A stretch of 34,254 nucleotides of DNA from Selenomonas sp. (GCA_017635515.1 JAGBLH010000237.1:1-34254); one strand, 5' to 3'. Counted from the first letter of the stretch, positions 15,700 through 23,782 are shown. Made by a program: numbers and translations. Notes: generated by a model from the sequence alone, not told the origin.

Positions 15700-16905
15700 T
15701 TACCTGGTAACAACAACTCTCTCGGTTCTGGTCACTTTCTCAGTCTTAGTGGCTGCGGCTTTCTTGGTCGCAGCCTCTTTCTTGGCTGCTTCCCTGGCCT
15801 CAGCCTTTTCCAGTTCCAGGGCAGCCTCCTGCTGGGCATTCAGCTCTGCCTGGCGAGCCTGTTCTTCCACGCTGGCGTTGGGATCAACAGGCTTGCCGTC
15901 CTTCACCAGCGGCACGATGGCCTGGGAAGTGGACTTCAGGGCATAGACGCCCTGCTTGTTGATGCCACCATCCACCTTGAAGAGGGCAGCCACATCATCT
16001 GCATTGCAGTAGAGCTTTTTCTTTTTCTCAATGCCCACAGCCTCACCCAGAGAGCTCACCAAAATTTCCTCAGCTGGCTTCCAGCCCAGGGAAATCTTCA
16101 GAGCCTGGGCAATGTCTGCTGCCGGCAGATAGGTAATGCCATCCTTCACAATGGCCTTGCCCTTGACCTTCTGGCCATTCACCGTCAGGGGATAAGCTTT
16201 GGCGATGAAGGTAGGTTGGCCGTCGGCGGCCTTGATTTTCTTCTCGATGGCGGCATCAGGCTCGAAGGCCTCCACCCCATAGCCTGCCAGCCAGTTGCTG
16301 ACTTCTTCCACCGTCAAGGACTGGCGTTCGTAGCCGTCCGGGTAGATATAGTACACGATGGTACCATTATCATCCTTTTCCACAACTATCCGATTGTAAG
16401 TGATTTCCACGGGCGTGCCGATCTCCACCATATCAAAGAGGGCTTCCACATCCTGCTCCTTCATGCGGATGCAGCCATTGGAAACATAGTGGCCAATGGA
16501 CTCCGGCTTGTTGGTGCCATGGATGCCATAGTTGCCCTTGATTTCCATCCAGCGGTAGCCCAGAGGATTGGCAGCACCAGAAGGAATGGAGAACTCAGGG
16601 TCGGCAGGGTCAATCCAGGTGGGATTGATATCCTTGGACTTTATGCTGTAGTAACCCACAGGAGTAGGCGTAGACTCCTTGCCCGGACCGATAGGATACA
16701 GTCTCAGCCGCTTATCCTTCTCATACAAGGCCAGGCTACGGGCTGCCAGATTGATGACAATCTTGCGCTCAGCACTTGGCAGCTTGACAGCAGCCGCCTC
16801 CCCTGCACTCTCGGCGCCTTCAGCCATAGAAGCTGCTCCCCCCGCCATCAGCAGGGCACCCAAAACACTGGCACACAGCCGCTGCCAGCTCTTTCGCTCA
16901 AACAT
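15700..16905 (-). CDS. Exported L,D-transpeptidase (YkuD) with C-terminal extension
   Basis: It cross-links peptidoglycan in the 3-3 manner or attaches proteins to it. The signal peptide is residues 1-28 (KSWQRLCASVLGALLMAGGAA). The YkuD domain covers about 47-172, with His129 in GIHGTN and nucleophile Cys145 in SIGHYVSNGCIRM. A region near 225-310 (LTVNGQKVKGKAIVKDGITY) resembles a copper-amine-oxidase N-terminal-type substrate or wall-binding module. The last 60 residues are a K/A/E-rich low-complexity tail ending VTRTERVVVTR. Frames run to 16965, and ATGs occur at 16911 and 16905. AAGGAG lies nine bases before 16905 but only three before 16911, so I choose 16905 (401 residues). It is first in the polA operon. 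Confidence 0.9.
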   Translation of the reverse strand: MFERKSWQRLCASVLGALLMAGGAASMAEGAESAGEAAAVKLPSAERKIVINLAARSLALYEKDKRLRLYPIGPGKESTPTPVGYYSIKSKDINPTWIDPADPEFSIPSGAANPLGYRWMEIKGNYGIHGTNKPESIGHYVSNGCIRMKEQDVEALFDMVEIGTPVEITYNRIVVEKDDNGTIVYYIYPDGYERQSLTVEEVSNWLAGYGVEAFEPDAAIEKKIKAADGQPTFIAKAYPLTVNGQKVKGKAIVKDGITYLPAADIAQALKISLGWKPAEEILVSSLGEAVGIEKKKKLYCNADDVAALFKVDGGINKQGVYALKSTSQAIVPLVKDGKPVDPNASVEEQARQAELNAQQEAALELEKAEAREAAKKEAATKKAAATKTEKVTRTERVVVTR

Positions 16906-16977
16906 TCCCATATGCTCCTTATCTCTTTTCTCTGTAAGATTTACGCCGCAAAGACGCACATACACAAATCATTACTT

Positions 16978-17006
16978 ATGATAGCGCATTTCCATGCCAT
17001 TTTCAA
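16978..17006 (-). promoter_or_regulatory. Promoter of the ldt-polA-mutM-coaE-slt operon
   Basis: On the minus strand, TTGAAA (17006-17001), 17 bases and TATCAT (16983-16978): 5/6 matches in each box. It lies in the 125-base gap after cobC and would give a 65-base leader. The short inverted repeat ATTTCCAT/ATGGAAAT (16988-16995 and 17020-17027) flanks the -35. Confidence 0.7.
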
Positions 17007-17030
17007 TGCAGGCATAAAAAATGGAAATAG

Positions 17031-17672
17031 CTAAATCCTCCCTTGGCCGGACAGCCCTGCCAGAGCCAGATGAGCAGTGCTGTTTAGAAGTTCCACCGTG
17101 GGCCTGCCCTCGTCAAAGCGCGCTAGGTTCACCGCCGTATTATACTGGCTGAGACTCCATACCATGCTCAAAGGCATCTGCAGGATTCCAGCCAGCATGG
17201 TTCTAAGCACTGCCCCATGGGCAAAGATGCCCACCGTTTGGTCATGGGGTTCATGCTTCGCCACGATTTTCCTGAGCCGCTTCATGGCCCGCGCCTGCAC
17301 CTGGGGGAAAGTCTCCCCGCCTGGAATCACCATAATATCCGGGTGAGTCAGAAAGTTAGCCATGGCCTCGGGCCAGCCTGCCACAATCTGTGCGTAGGTC
17401 AGCCCCTCCCAGTCTCCAAAGCTCAATTCCCGGAAGGCAGGCTCCGGCCTAACCTCCAGACCGAATCTCTCCGCCACGATCTCTGCCGTCACCATGGCCC
17501 GTGACAAATCGCTGGCGTAAATGGCATCCAGCTTTTCTATAGGAAAATGCTCTGCCAGGCACCTGGCCTGAGCCAAGCCTTCCTCTGAAAGGGCCACATC
17601 GGACTGCCCCTGATACTTGCCGGACTTATTCCATTCCGTCTGTCCGTGACGGATAAGCACTAATCTTGTCAC
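17031..17672 (-). CDS. cobC: Histidine phosphatase, probable alpha-ribazole phosphatase
   Basis: This 213-residue member of the phosphoglycerate-mutase-like superfamily has the phospho-histidine motif LIRHGQTEWN at residues 6-15. FRELSFGDWEGLTY and the second histidine in GIFAHGAVLRTML are also present. In cobalamin synthesis CobC removes the phosphate from alpha-ribazole-5'-phosphate. The assignment leans on the neighbour: it starts with GTG directly after the TAA of cobD, and CobC and CobD act in the same late branch. A generic phosphoglycerate-mutase-family phosphatase is the alternative. AGAGGTG lies nine bases before the GTG. Confidence 0.8.
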   Translation of the reverse strand: MTRLVLIRHGQTEWNKSGKYQGQSDVALSEEGLAQARCLAEHFPIEKLDAIYASDLSRAMVTAEIVAERFGLEVRPEPAFRELSFGDWEGLTYAQIVAGWPEAMANFLTHPDIMVIPGGETFPQVQARAMKRLRKIVAKHEPHDQTVGIFAHGAVLRTMLAGILQMPLSMVWSLSQYNTAVNLARFDEGRPTVELLNSTAHLALAGLSGQGRI

Positions 17673-18779
17673 TTAACTGCACACCTCTGCTACTGCTGCC
17701 AAGAGTTTCTCATTATCCTGGCGGTTCTTCACCGCCACCCGCACGTGGCATTCGTCCAGGCCGGGATAATTGCTGCAATCCCGCACCAGAATACCCTGCT
17801 GCCGCACGGCCGCCGCAAAATCTACACTGCTCATGTTTTCCAGCCTAAGCAGGAGAAAGTTGACCGTAGGAGGATAAGGGACAATCCCCTTGAACTTGGA
17901 GAGTCCCTCAAAGAGGAATCTTCTCTCCTCCTCCACCAATTTCACTGTCTCACAGGCATAAGCCTGCTGTCTCAAGGCCGCCACGCCCGCCTTCTGAGCC
18001 AGGTAGTTCACATTCCAGACATCCTTGCTAAGTTCCAGCTTCCGCACCAGTTCCTGACTGCCTATGCCAAAGCCCAGCCGCAGCCCCGGCAGGGCGTAGA
18101 ACTTGGTCAGGGACTGGACGATGAAAAGCCTGCCATAAGTCTCCAGCAAGCCCCTGGCACAGTAAAACTCCCCATCCCGGCGGAAATCAAGGAAGGACTC
18201 ATCCACCAGCAGCCAGGGGGGCTTTGCCATGTCCTCCGTCGCTCTGAGGAAACCTTCCAGTTCAGCAGTTTCCAGCAACTGACCCGTGGGATTGTTGGGA
18301 TTGCCCACTATCACCACTTCAGCGCCTGACCTCCTGGCTTCCCCTGCCAGGGCAGCCATGTCCAGGCTCAGCCCGGAAGCAAGAGGCAAAGGAAAATACT
18401 CCACCTTCGCCCCTGCCGCCAGAGCCGAGCGCTCATACTCGCTGAAGGAGGGCACAGGCACAAGCACTGCCTTGGGCCGAACCGTATTGAGAAATAGATA
18501 GAAAAGCTCCGCCGCCCCGTTGCCCAGCACCAGCCTTTCCCTTGGCACCTGATAGTGTTCTGCCAGAGCCGCTTTCAGCTCCCGGGCCTCCGGGTCGGGA
18601 TAGTTCACCACCCCGTCGATGTTTTCCGCAATGGCTGCCCGCACCGCAGGAGCCAGCCCCAGAGGATTGATATTGGCGGAAAAATCCAGCCAGGTGCCGG
18701 AAGGAGACGGGGCATAGACATTGCCTCCATGTACGAATTTTTCTATGACAAACTCCCCCCATGGAAAGACCACTGACAC
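17673..18779 (-). CDS. cobD: Threonine-phosphate decarboxylase
   Basis: CobD is a PLP enzyme that makes (R)-1-amino-2-propanol phosphate, the linker between corrin ring and nucleotide loop of vitamin B12. FVHGGNVYAPSPSGTWLDFSANINPLG is a typical CobD N-terminus. GNPNNPTG (159-166), the DESFLDF aspartate (193) and the Schiff-base Lys226 in SLTKFYALPGLRLG are in place. Histidinol-phosphate aminotransferase is the nearest alternative, but the HGG start argues for CobD. The start is unclear: the frame opens with GTG at 18779, three bases after the MATE stop and without a good ribosome site. A strong GGGGGGAG lies inside the gene before GTC-ATA-GAA. It is translated together with cobC. Confidence 0.88.
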   Translation of the reverse strand: MSVVFPWGEFVIEKFVHGGNVYAPSPSGTWLDFSANINPLGLAPAVRAAIAENIDGVVNYPDPEARELKAALAEHYQVPRERLVLGNGAAELFYLFLNTVRPKAVLVPVPSFSEYERSALAAGAKVEYFPLPLASGLSLDMAALAGEARRSGAEVVIVGNPNNPTGQLLETAELEGFLRATEDMAKPPWLLVDESFLDFRRDGEFYCARGLLETYGRLFIVQSLTKFYALPGLRLGFGIGSQELVRKLELSKDVWNVNYLAQKAGVAALRQQAYACETVKLVEEERRFLFEGLSKFKGIVPYPPTVNFLLLRLENMSSVDFAAAVRQQGILVRDCSNYPGLDECHVRVAVKNRQDNEKLLAAVAEVCS

Positions 18780-18782
18780 TTC

Positions 18783-20135
18783 TCAAGCCGCGCCTGACAG
18801 TTTCTTTTTCAGCATGCTCAAACGAAGCATCAGCAGCACCGCACCCGACAGCACGCCAACAATGAGCCCAAGCCAGTAGCCGTAAGGCCCCATTTCCCCC
18901 TGATGGGCCAGCAGCCAGCCCACAGGCAGGCCCACCAGCCAATAGGACACCACCGCCATCAAAAATGTAGCCTGCACATCCTTGCAGCCGCGCAAAGTGC
19001 CCTGCAGGGGCGCATTGATGCAGTCGGCATACTGCATGGCAGTGGCGTAAACGATAAACACCAGCAGTAGCTCATGCACATCGTCATCACGGGTATAGAG
19101 GGAGGCCACCATTTCCCGCTCCGTGTAGAGCAGGGCCACGATAACCCCCACCGCCAGCAGGGACACCAGCCGCCCCAGATTGCTGTACTGCCAGGCATCC
19201 TGTGGGCGCTTGGCACCCAGCTCAAAGCCCACCAGGATAGCCAGGGCCATGCTGATGCTCATGGGTATGACATAAACCACGCTGCTGTAATTGAAGGCCG
19301 CCTGATGGGCCGCCATGATGCTGGTGCCATAGGCAGACATCAAAAGCCCCACCAGGCCGAAAATGCTGCTTTCGCAGAAAATAGTAGCCCCAATGGTAAT
19401 GCCCAAAGAAAGCTGCATCTTCCACTCCCGGAAATCCGGCGACGGAAGATGTCTGAACAAGTGGTAATGGTCGAAAGAGCCTATCTTGCACACCGCAGTA
19501 ACAGTAAGCAGCAATCCCACTGTCCAGGTGATGGCCGAGCCTACGCCAGCCCCCACACCGCCTAAAGCAGGCAGACCCCAGACGCCATACATCAGCAAGT
19601 AGTTGAGCCCGATATTCAAAGGCACAGTCACCAGAGTAATGAGCATGGTCAGGCGGGTCATGCCATGGGCATCAATGAAATTCCTCAGCACCGCCGTCAA
19701 AAATACAGGCACAATGCCAAAGGACACCGCCACCAGATAGCCTCCCATGACCTCTGCCACCTTTGGCTCCAAAGCCATAAGTTCGATGATGGAAGGCACG
19801 AAGAGGTACCCCGCCCCTAGCAGGAGCAGGGACAGCAAGAGCGACCAGTAAAAGGCCTGCCTGACGATGTTGGGGATTTTCTTCACCTTGTCCGCCCCGT
19901 AGAGTTGGGAGATGGTAGGAGTAAGCCCCGAGACAATGCCCAGCAGAGCCACGAACACGGGATAGAAAAGATTCACCCCTGCCGCTACCCCCGCCAGATC
20001 CTGCTCGCTGACCTGGCCAGCCATGACCGTATTGAAAAAGCCCGTGGAAACAATGGCCAGCTGGGTCACGCAGATGGGCAGCAGCACTGTGAACAACTGC
20101 CGCAGTTTTTGCCATTTACTGTAAGTCCTCTTCAT
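18783..20135 (-). CDS. MATE family efflux transporter
   Basis: The 450-residue protein has about twelve hydrophobic helices and typical MATE sequences: the N-terminal helix PICVTQLAIVSTGFFNTVMAGQVSEQDLAGVAAG, the SGLTPTISQLYGA loop, and a C-terminal half with IPMSISMALAILVGFELGAKRP. MATE proteins export cationic drugs or metabolites in exchange for Na+ or H+. The ATG at 20135 follows GGAGAGG, 16 bases after epsC, and the stop is three bases before cobD. The substrate is unknown. Being inside a cysteine/cobalamin operon suggests a metabolite rather than a drug, but that is only inference. Confidence 0.92.
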   Translation of the reverse strand: MKRTYSKWQKLRQLFTVLLPICVTQLAIVSTGFFNTVMAGQVSEQDLAGVAAGVNLFYPVFVALLGIVSGLTPTISQLYGADKVKKIPNIVRQAFYWSLLLSLLLLGAGYLFVPSIIELMALEPKVAEVMGGYLVAVSFGIVPVFLTAVLRNFIDAHGMTRLTMLITLVTVPLNIGLNYLLMYGVWGLPALGGVGAGVGSAITWTVGLLLTVTAVCKIGSFDHYHLFRHLPSPDFREWKMQLSLGITIGATIFCESSIFGLVGLLMSAYGTSIMAAHQAAFNYSSVVYVIPMSISMALAILVGFELGAKRPQDAWQYSNLGRLVSLLAVGVIVALLYTEREMVASLYTRDDDVHELLLVFIVYATAMQYADCINAPLQGTLRGCKDVQATFLMAVVSYWLVGLPVGWLLAHQGEMGPYGYWLGLIVGVLSGAVLLMLRLSMLKKKLSGAA

Positions 20136-20151
20136 TTCCTCTCCTATTTAT

Positions 20152-21060
20152 TCATTCATGGAAGCGTGCCTCCGTGATAGCCAGTTCCTGATTCTGGACG
20201 CTGACACGGGTGAAGGGAGCCACGGATTTGGTCAAAAACACGTTGCCGCCGATGACGGAATCGTGGCCAATCACCGTTTCTCCCCCCAGAATGGAAGCGC
20301 CGCTGTAAATCGTCACATTGTCCTCTATGGTAGGGTGCCGCTTCTTGCCCCGCAGGGACTGGCCTCCACGGGTGGAAAGCCCCCCCAGGGTCACGCCCTG
20401 ATAAATCTTCACATGGTCACCAATCACCGTGGTCTCCCCGATGACAATGCCCGTGCCATGGTCAATGAAGAAATACTTGCCAATCTGCGCCCCTGGGTGG
20501 ATATCTATCCCCGTCTGGGCATGGGCATACTCGGACATGATGCGTGGCAGCACCGGCACCCCCAGAGCAAATAGCTCATGGGCAAAGCGATAGACCGTGA
20601 CCGCACGAAGCCCCGGATAGGACACGATGATCTCGTCCGTATTCTCCGCTGCAGGATCCCCCTCGTAGAAGGCCCTGATATCCAGCAGCAGATGCTCCCT
20701 CACGCGAGGGATAGCATTGATGAAAGCCTTGGTTATCGCTACAGCCTTATCCTGCCGCTCATCCTCAGTCATATCCCCATGGCGGTATCGCAGGGCCAGC
20801 TGCACTTGCTGCTCCACATGATAGGCCACATCCTCCATCAGGGTAGTCAGAAAGTGCCTGATATTGTAGAACTTCAGGGAACGGTCACGAAAATACCCTG
20901 GATAGACCAGCTGAAAGAGCTTGTCCACCATGTCCTCTACCTTTTCCCTGTTGGGCAGCTGGAGGAACTTCATCTGCTCCTCAATGCCGCAGGCTCCCCC
21001 GGAGCATCCCAAAATCTCCTCCGTAATCCGCTCAAACTCCATAAATCTCAAATCATCCAT
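20152..21060 (-). CDS. epsC: Serine O-acetyltransferase (EpsC/CysE-like)
   Basis: It makes O-acetylserine from serine and acetyl-CoA, the precursor of cysteine. The 302-residue protein has the long helical N-terminal region (1-170) of the EpsC-type enzymes. A left-handed beta-helix of hexapeptide repeats follows: GIDIHPGAQIGKYFFIDHGTG, VVIGETTVIGD-like turns, and IYQGVTLGG. The catalytic histidines lie in DIHPGA and FIDHGTG. The frame reaches back to a GTG at 21081, but ATG 21060, with AGAGGTGG nine bases upstream, is better. It has its own promoter, and the MATE gene follows at 16 bases. Confidence 0.9.
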   Translation of the reverse strand: MDDLRFMEFERITEEILGCSGGACGIEEQMKFLQLPNREKVEDMVDKLFQLVYPGYFRDRSLKFYNIRHFLTTLMEDVAYHVEQQVQLALRYRHGDMTEDERQDKAVAITKAFINAIPRVREHLLLDIRAFYEGDPAAENTDEIIVSYPGLRAVTVYRFAHELFALGVPVLPRIMSEYAHAQTGIDIHPGAQIGKYFFIDHGTGIVIGETTVIGDHVKIYQGVTLGGLSTRGGQSLRGKKRHPTIEDNVTIYSGASILGGETVIGHDSVIGGNVFLTKSVAPFTRVSVQNQELAITEARFHE

Positions 21061-21101
21061 GCCGTCCCGCCACCTCTGCACTTTTAAATGTCATAGACAG
21101 T

Positions 21102-21130
21102 ATACTACCTGCCAGAAAGACTACTGTCAA
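21102..21130 (-). promoter_or_regulatory. Promoter of the epsC-MATE-cobD-cobC operon
   Basis: On the minus strand, a perfect TTGACA (21130-21125), 17 bases and TAGTAT (21107-21102). An overlapping TATACT lies three bases further on at poorer spacing. The leader is about 35 bases, and no riboswitch (cobalamin or T-box) is visible between promoter and gene. Confidence 0.6.
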
Positions 21131-21237
21131 GGCATGACTTCTATAATATATGGCAAAGTCCGCTCAATTTCCTGATCCCTGCCTCTCCTATCGCTCTCTG
21201 CTTACCGAACATGGTCTGTTTCAAAATCTGCAACTAG

Positions 21238-21495
21238 ATGAAAGTCGAACCTGCATATTTTGGAGTGACAGCATTGACTTACCCAGCGACATTATATATG
21301 AGTACGGAACACCTGAACAGTGAAGAAGCTGTCATCCACTCTGCCAATACCTTTGTGCTGTCCCCCTCGGAGGAACTGCTGGTGAAAAAATACCGCACCC
21401 TGCCGCCCCTGAGCCAGGAAACAGTGGACACAGTGCTTGAGTCCCTCTACCTCAAGGAACAGGCTTGCAGACAAAAAAAGAACACGGCTTCGTGA
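21238..21495 (+). CDS. Hypothetical small protein (possible regulator remnant)
   Basis: I do not recognise this 85-codon frame. The first 20 codons are AT-rich and have no ribosome site. From MSTEHLNSEE on, the codons (CTG, GAG, CTC, GCC) match the neighbouring genes, which suggests that part is or was translated. TTG at 21274, with GGAG eight bases upstream, is an alternative start (74 residues). The ATG at 21298 lacks a site. The segment LSPSEELLVKKYRTLPPLSQETVDTVL looks helical and amphipathic. It recalls the C-terminal tails of small XRE-type regulators, which would make this a decayed fragment, but the resemblance is weak. A strong terminator follows 20 bases after the stop, so a transcript is plausible. 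Confidence 0.4.
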   Translation: MKVEPAYFGVTALTYPATLYMSTEHLNSEEAVIHSANTFVLSPSEELLVKKYRTLPPLSQETVDTVLESLYLKEQACRQKKNTAS

Positions 21496-21515
21496 TACAC
21501 CGTGTCAAATAGAAA

Positions 21516-21554
21516 ATGGCCGTCAGCAAATCTTTTGAACTTGCTGATGGCCAT
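21516..21554 (+). terminator. Terminator after the small orphan ORF
   Basis: ATGGCCGTCAGCAA (21516-21529) pairs with TTGCTGATGGCCAT (21541-21554) over 14 bp with one G-T wobble and an 11-base loop, followed by TTCATTTATGCTGTTT. A second small stem, ACACGG/CCGTGT (21482-21505), lies just upstream. Confidence 0.7.
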
Positions 21555-21708
21555 TTCATTTATGCTGTTTCAGTCTTTGTGATGATCTTGCCTTGCTTTT
21601 TCCCGTTCTCAACCGCTGCAGCAGCATCTGTCTGCAAGGCTCCCATTATATCCAGTTCCTCGCAGCAGGAAAAATCTTGCTTTCAGAGAAATATACATCA
21701 AGTAAAAA

Positions 21709-21730
21709 CCGCAAGGTGCATATCTTGCGG
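21709..21730. repeat. Inverted repeat upstream of the clostripain-like gene
   Basis: CCGCAAG (21709-21715) and CTTGCGG (21724-21730), with an 8-base spacer, lie about 55 bases before the protease start. No T-tract follows, so it is not an ordinary terminator. An operator or an mRNA hairpin is possible. The rest of 21555-21784 shows no convincing promoter or gene. Confidence 0.4.
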
Positions 21731-21784
21731 CTTCCGAACAGTTACTCTTGAGTTATGGCAAACTTACAGGAGGCGATGACTTTG

Positions 21785-23635
21785 ATGAAGCGAGTTCTTG
21801 GGGGAATCTTGCTAGCCTTGCTGCTGGCTTTGGCGCTGGCAGCAGCCAGCGCTATCCCCGCTTCTGCCCAGCCTAGCTGGGCAGTCTACATGTACCTCTG
21901 CGGCTCAGATCTGGAGACAAATGATGGCACAGCTACGATGAATCTGGAGGACCTTTTCAAGGTTCCCCTGCCTGAGAATGTGACCTTCTTCATCCAGACA
22001 GGCGGTGCCAGCAAGTGGCATCTGAAGGGCGTGCCCTCAAATAAGATTGGGCGCTTCGTGTACGACAGCAAGGGCTTCCGCGAGTTGCAGACTCTCCCTG
22101 ATGCCAGCATGGGCAAGAGGGAAACCCTGACGGAGTTCCTCTCCTTTGCGGGAGAGCATTTCCCTGCCGATAAGCGCATGGTAGTTTTCTGGGACCATGG
22201 CGGCGGCAGCCTCGACGGCTTCTGCCATGACGAGAAGTTCGAAGAGAGCTTGAGCCTCAATGACCTGCAGTATGCACTCGAAAATTCCTTTGGAAAGAAT
22301 CCGGCAGAGCCGCCCCTGGAGATGGTTTCCTTTGACACCTGTCTCATGGCCACCCTTGAGACAGCTAATACCTTGCAGGGTTACAGCAAATATATGACCG
22401 GCTGCCAGGAAATCATGCCTGGCTATGGATCCGACTATCAGAGCTGGGCTGGGGCTATAGCCAGGAATCCTGCCCTGGAGGGCCGTGAGCTGGGACAAAT
22501 CATCTGCGATACCTTCATGAAGCGCTGTCAGGAGTACGAGTGTGACGAAATGGTCAATATGTCCCTGCTGGACCTTGGCAAGCTACCTGCCCTGAACGCT
22601 GCCTATGAGAAGCTGGGCAGGGCCGCCCTGCAGAAAGCCGGCGAATCTCCGAGGACTTTCTTCACAGGCTTTGACCGAGCCGGCAATACCGTGGAAAGGT
22701 ATGGCGACATAGAGGAGGACAGTGCGTATTCCTTCAATATGGTGGATCTGGGTGCTCTGGCAGCAGAAATGGACATGCCTGAAAGTGATGAGCTGCAGAA
22801 GGCCCTCTCTGATACAGTCCTCTATCGGGTGGCTGGCAAGTACCGCCGCTATGGCAATGGCCTGTCCTGCTACTACAGCCTGGACGGGGATGACAATGCC
22901 CTGGCGACATACTGCAACCTGCCCAAGGTGAGCCCGACCTTCTCCAGGCTTTACAGCCACATGCTCACCCCCGATGCAGCGGGCAATGCGCTCTATGTTT
23001 TTGATCTTAGCAAATTGGAGAACAAAGAAGTAGTGCTGGAGGGCGACACTGCCGTGCTGAAGCTCGCCCCCGCTGATGCCAACGCCATCAGCGAGGTAGA
23101 ATGCCTGCTGACCTTCAACAAGGGCGGCAAGGAAGTGGTACTGGGCACAGATGACAAACTCACCAAGGACTGGGCGCAGGGCATCTTCCGTGATGACTTC
23201 CAGGGCGAGTGGCCCCATCTCTGCGGCCATGTCCTGCCCATGTATATGGATGAGGCCCACCCTGACTACTACCTCTTCAGCTCCACCATCCTGCTCAATG
23301 GCAAAAGATATTATCTGACCTCTGCCTTTGATGTGGAAAAGCAGCAGTTCGAAATCCTGGATGCTCGCCGCATACTGAAGAATGGGCAGCTTGACAGGAC
23401 GATAAGGTACCTCAAAAAGGGTGATACCGTGACCCCGCTTTTCTACGATGTGGAGGGGCAGGAAGTGAAGGGAGAATCCTTCCCCCTGAAGGAGGACCCC
23501 TATCTGGAGGATGCGTTCCTGCCAGAGGATGACTACACTTACTACTTCCGCCTCAAGGCTCCCCGTAACGAGCCTGTGCTTACCAGAGGTGTGGAGTTCC
23601 ATGTGGAAGGGGCCGAACAGGCCAAGGCTGCTTAA
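21785..23635 (+). CDS. Secreted clostripain-family cysteine protease (peptidase C11)
   Basis: The 616-residue protein begins with a signal peptide (MKRVLGGILLALLLALALAA, cleavage likely after IPASA). The C11 catalytic domain follows. His138 lies in VVFWDHGGGSLDGF and the nucleophile Cys186 in SFDTCLMATLE; these are the family's dyad motifs. AVYMYLCGSDLE is the first core strand. The C-terminal 250 residues look beta-rich and of unknown role. C11 enzymes cut after arginine or lysine and often self-activate. An ATG at 21755 is in frame, but AGGAGG at 21768-21773 points to the later starts; ATG 21785 (11-base spacing) is preferred. It stands alone, with terminators on both sides, so it is a single-gene unit exporting a protease to the periplasm or outside. 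Confidence 0.9.
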   Translation: MKRVLGGILLALLLALALAAASAIPASAQPSWAVYMYLCGSDLETNDGTATMNLEDLFKVPLPENVTFFIQTGGASKWHLKGVPSNKIGRFVYDSKGFRELQTLPDASMGKRETLTEFLSFAGEHFPADKRMVVFWDHGGGSLDGFCHDEKFEESLSLNDLQYALENSFGKNPAEPPLEMVSFDTCLMATLETANTLQGYSKYMTGCQEIMPGYGSDYQSWAGAIARNPALEGRELGQIICDTFMKRCQEYECDEMVNMSLLDLGKLPALNAAYEKLGRAALQKAGESPRTFFTGFDRAGNTVERYGDIEEDSAYSFNMVDLGALAAEMDMPESDELQKALSDTVLYRVAGKYRRYGNGLSCYYSLDGDDNALATYCNLPKVSPTFSRLYSHMLTPDAAGNALYVFDLSKLENKEVVLEGDTAVLKLAPADANAISEVECLLTFNKGGKEVVLGTDDKLTKDWAQGIFRDDFQGEWPHLCGHVLPMYMDEAHPDYYLFSSTILLNGKRYYLTSAFDVEKQQFEILDARRILKNGQLDRTIRYLKKGDTVTPLFYDVEGQEVKGESFPLKEDPYLEDAFLPEDDYTYYFRLKAPRNEPVLTRGVEFHVEGAEQAKAA

Positions 23636-23646
23636 ATAGCCACAAT

Positions 23647-23693
23647 AAAGGAGCTGTGACGAAGGCAAAAGCATTCGTTCTCAGCTCCTTTTT
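23647..23693 (+). terminator. Terminator of the clostripain-like gene
   Basis: AAAGGAGCTG (23647-23656) pairs with CAGCTCCTTT (23682-23691), with an inner ACGAA/TTCGT stem. T-rich sequence follows (TTTTTGCTG). It begins 11 bases after the stop codon. Confidence 0.8.
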
Positions 23694-23735
23694 GCTGCGC
23701 ATATTGCGAAACTGCTCCCCCAAAAGACAACACAA

Positions 23736-23764
23736 AGCAGGCAGCCTGCATGAGACCGCCTGCT
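23736..23764 (-). terminator. Terminator of sepF
   Basis: Arms AGCAGGC (23736-23742) and GCCTGCT (23758-23764) form a 7-bp GC-rich stem. On the minus strand it is followed by TTTGTGTTGTCTTTT. It lies 18 bases past the sepF stop. Confidence 0.6.
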
Positions 23765-23782
23765 CAAAACCCAATATAAGAA

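Noticed and set aside
21516-21779. 87-codon open frame on the plus strand between the small ORF and the protease
   Set aside because: It starts inside a terminator hairpin, has no ribosome site, and its composition (many Ser, Cys, Phe) is unlike neighbouring genes.
22583-23674. 363-codon open frame on the minus strand opposite the clostripain-like gene
   Set aside because: The plus-strand frame has signal peptide, catalytic motifs and ribosome site; this one has none.
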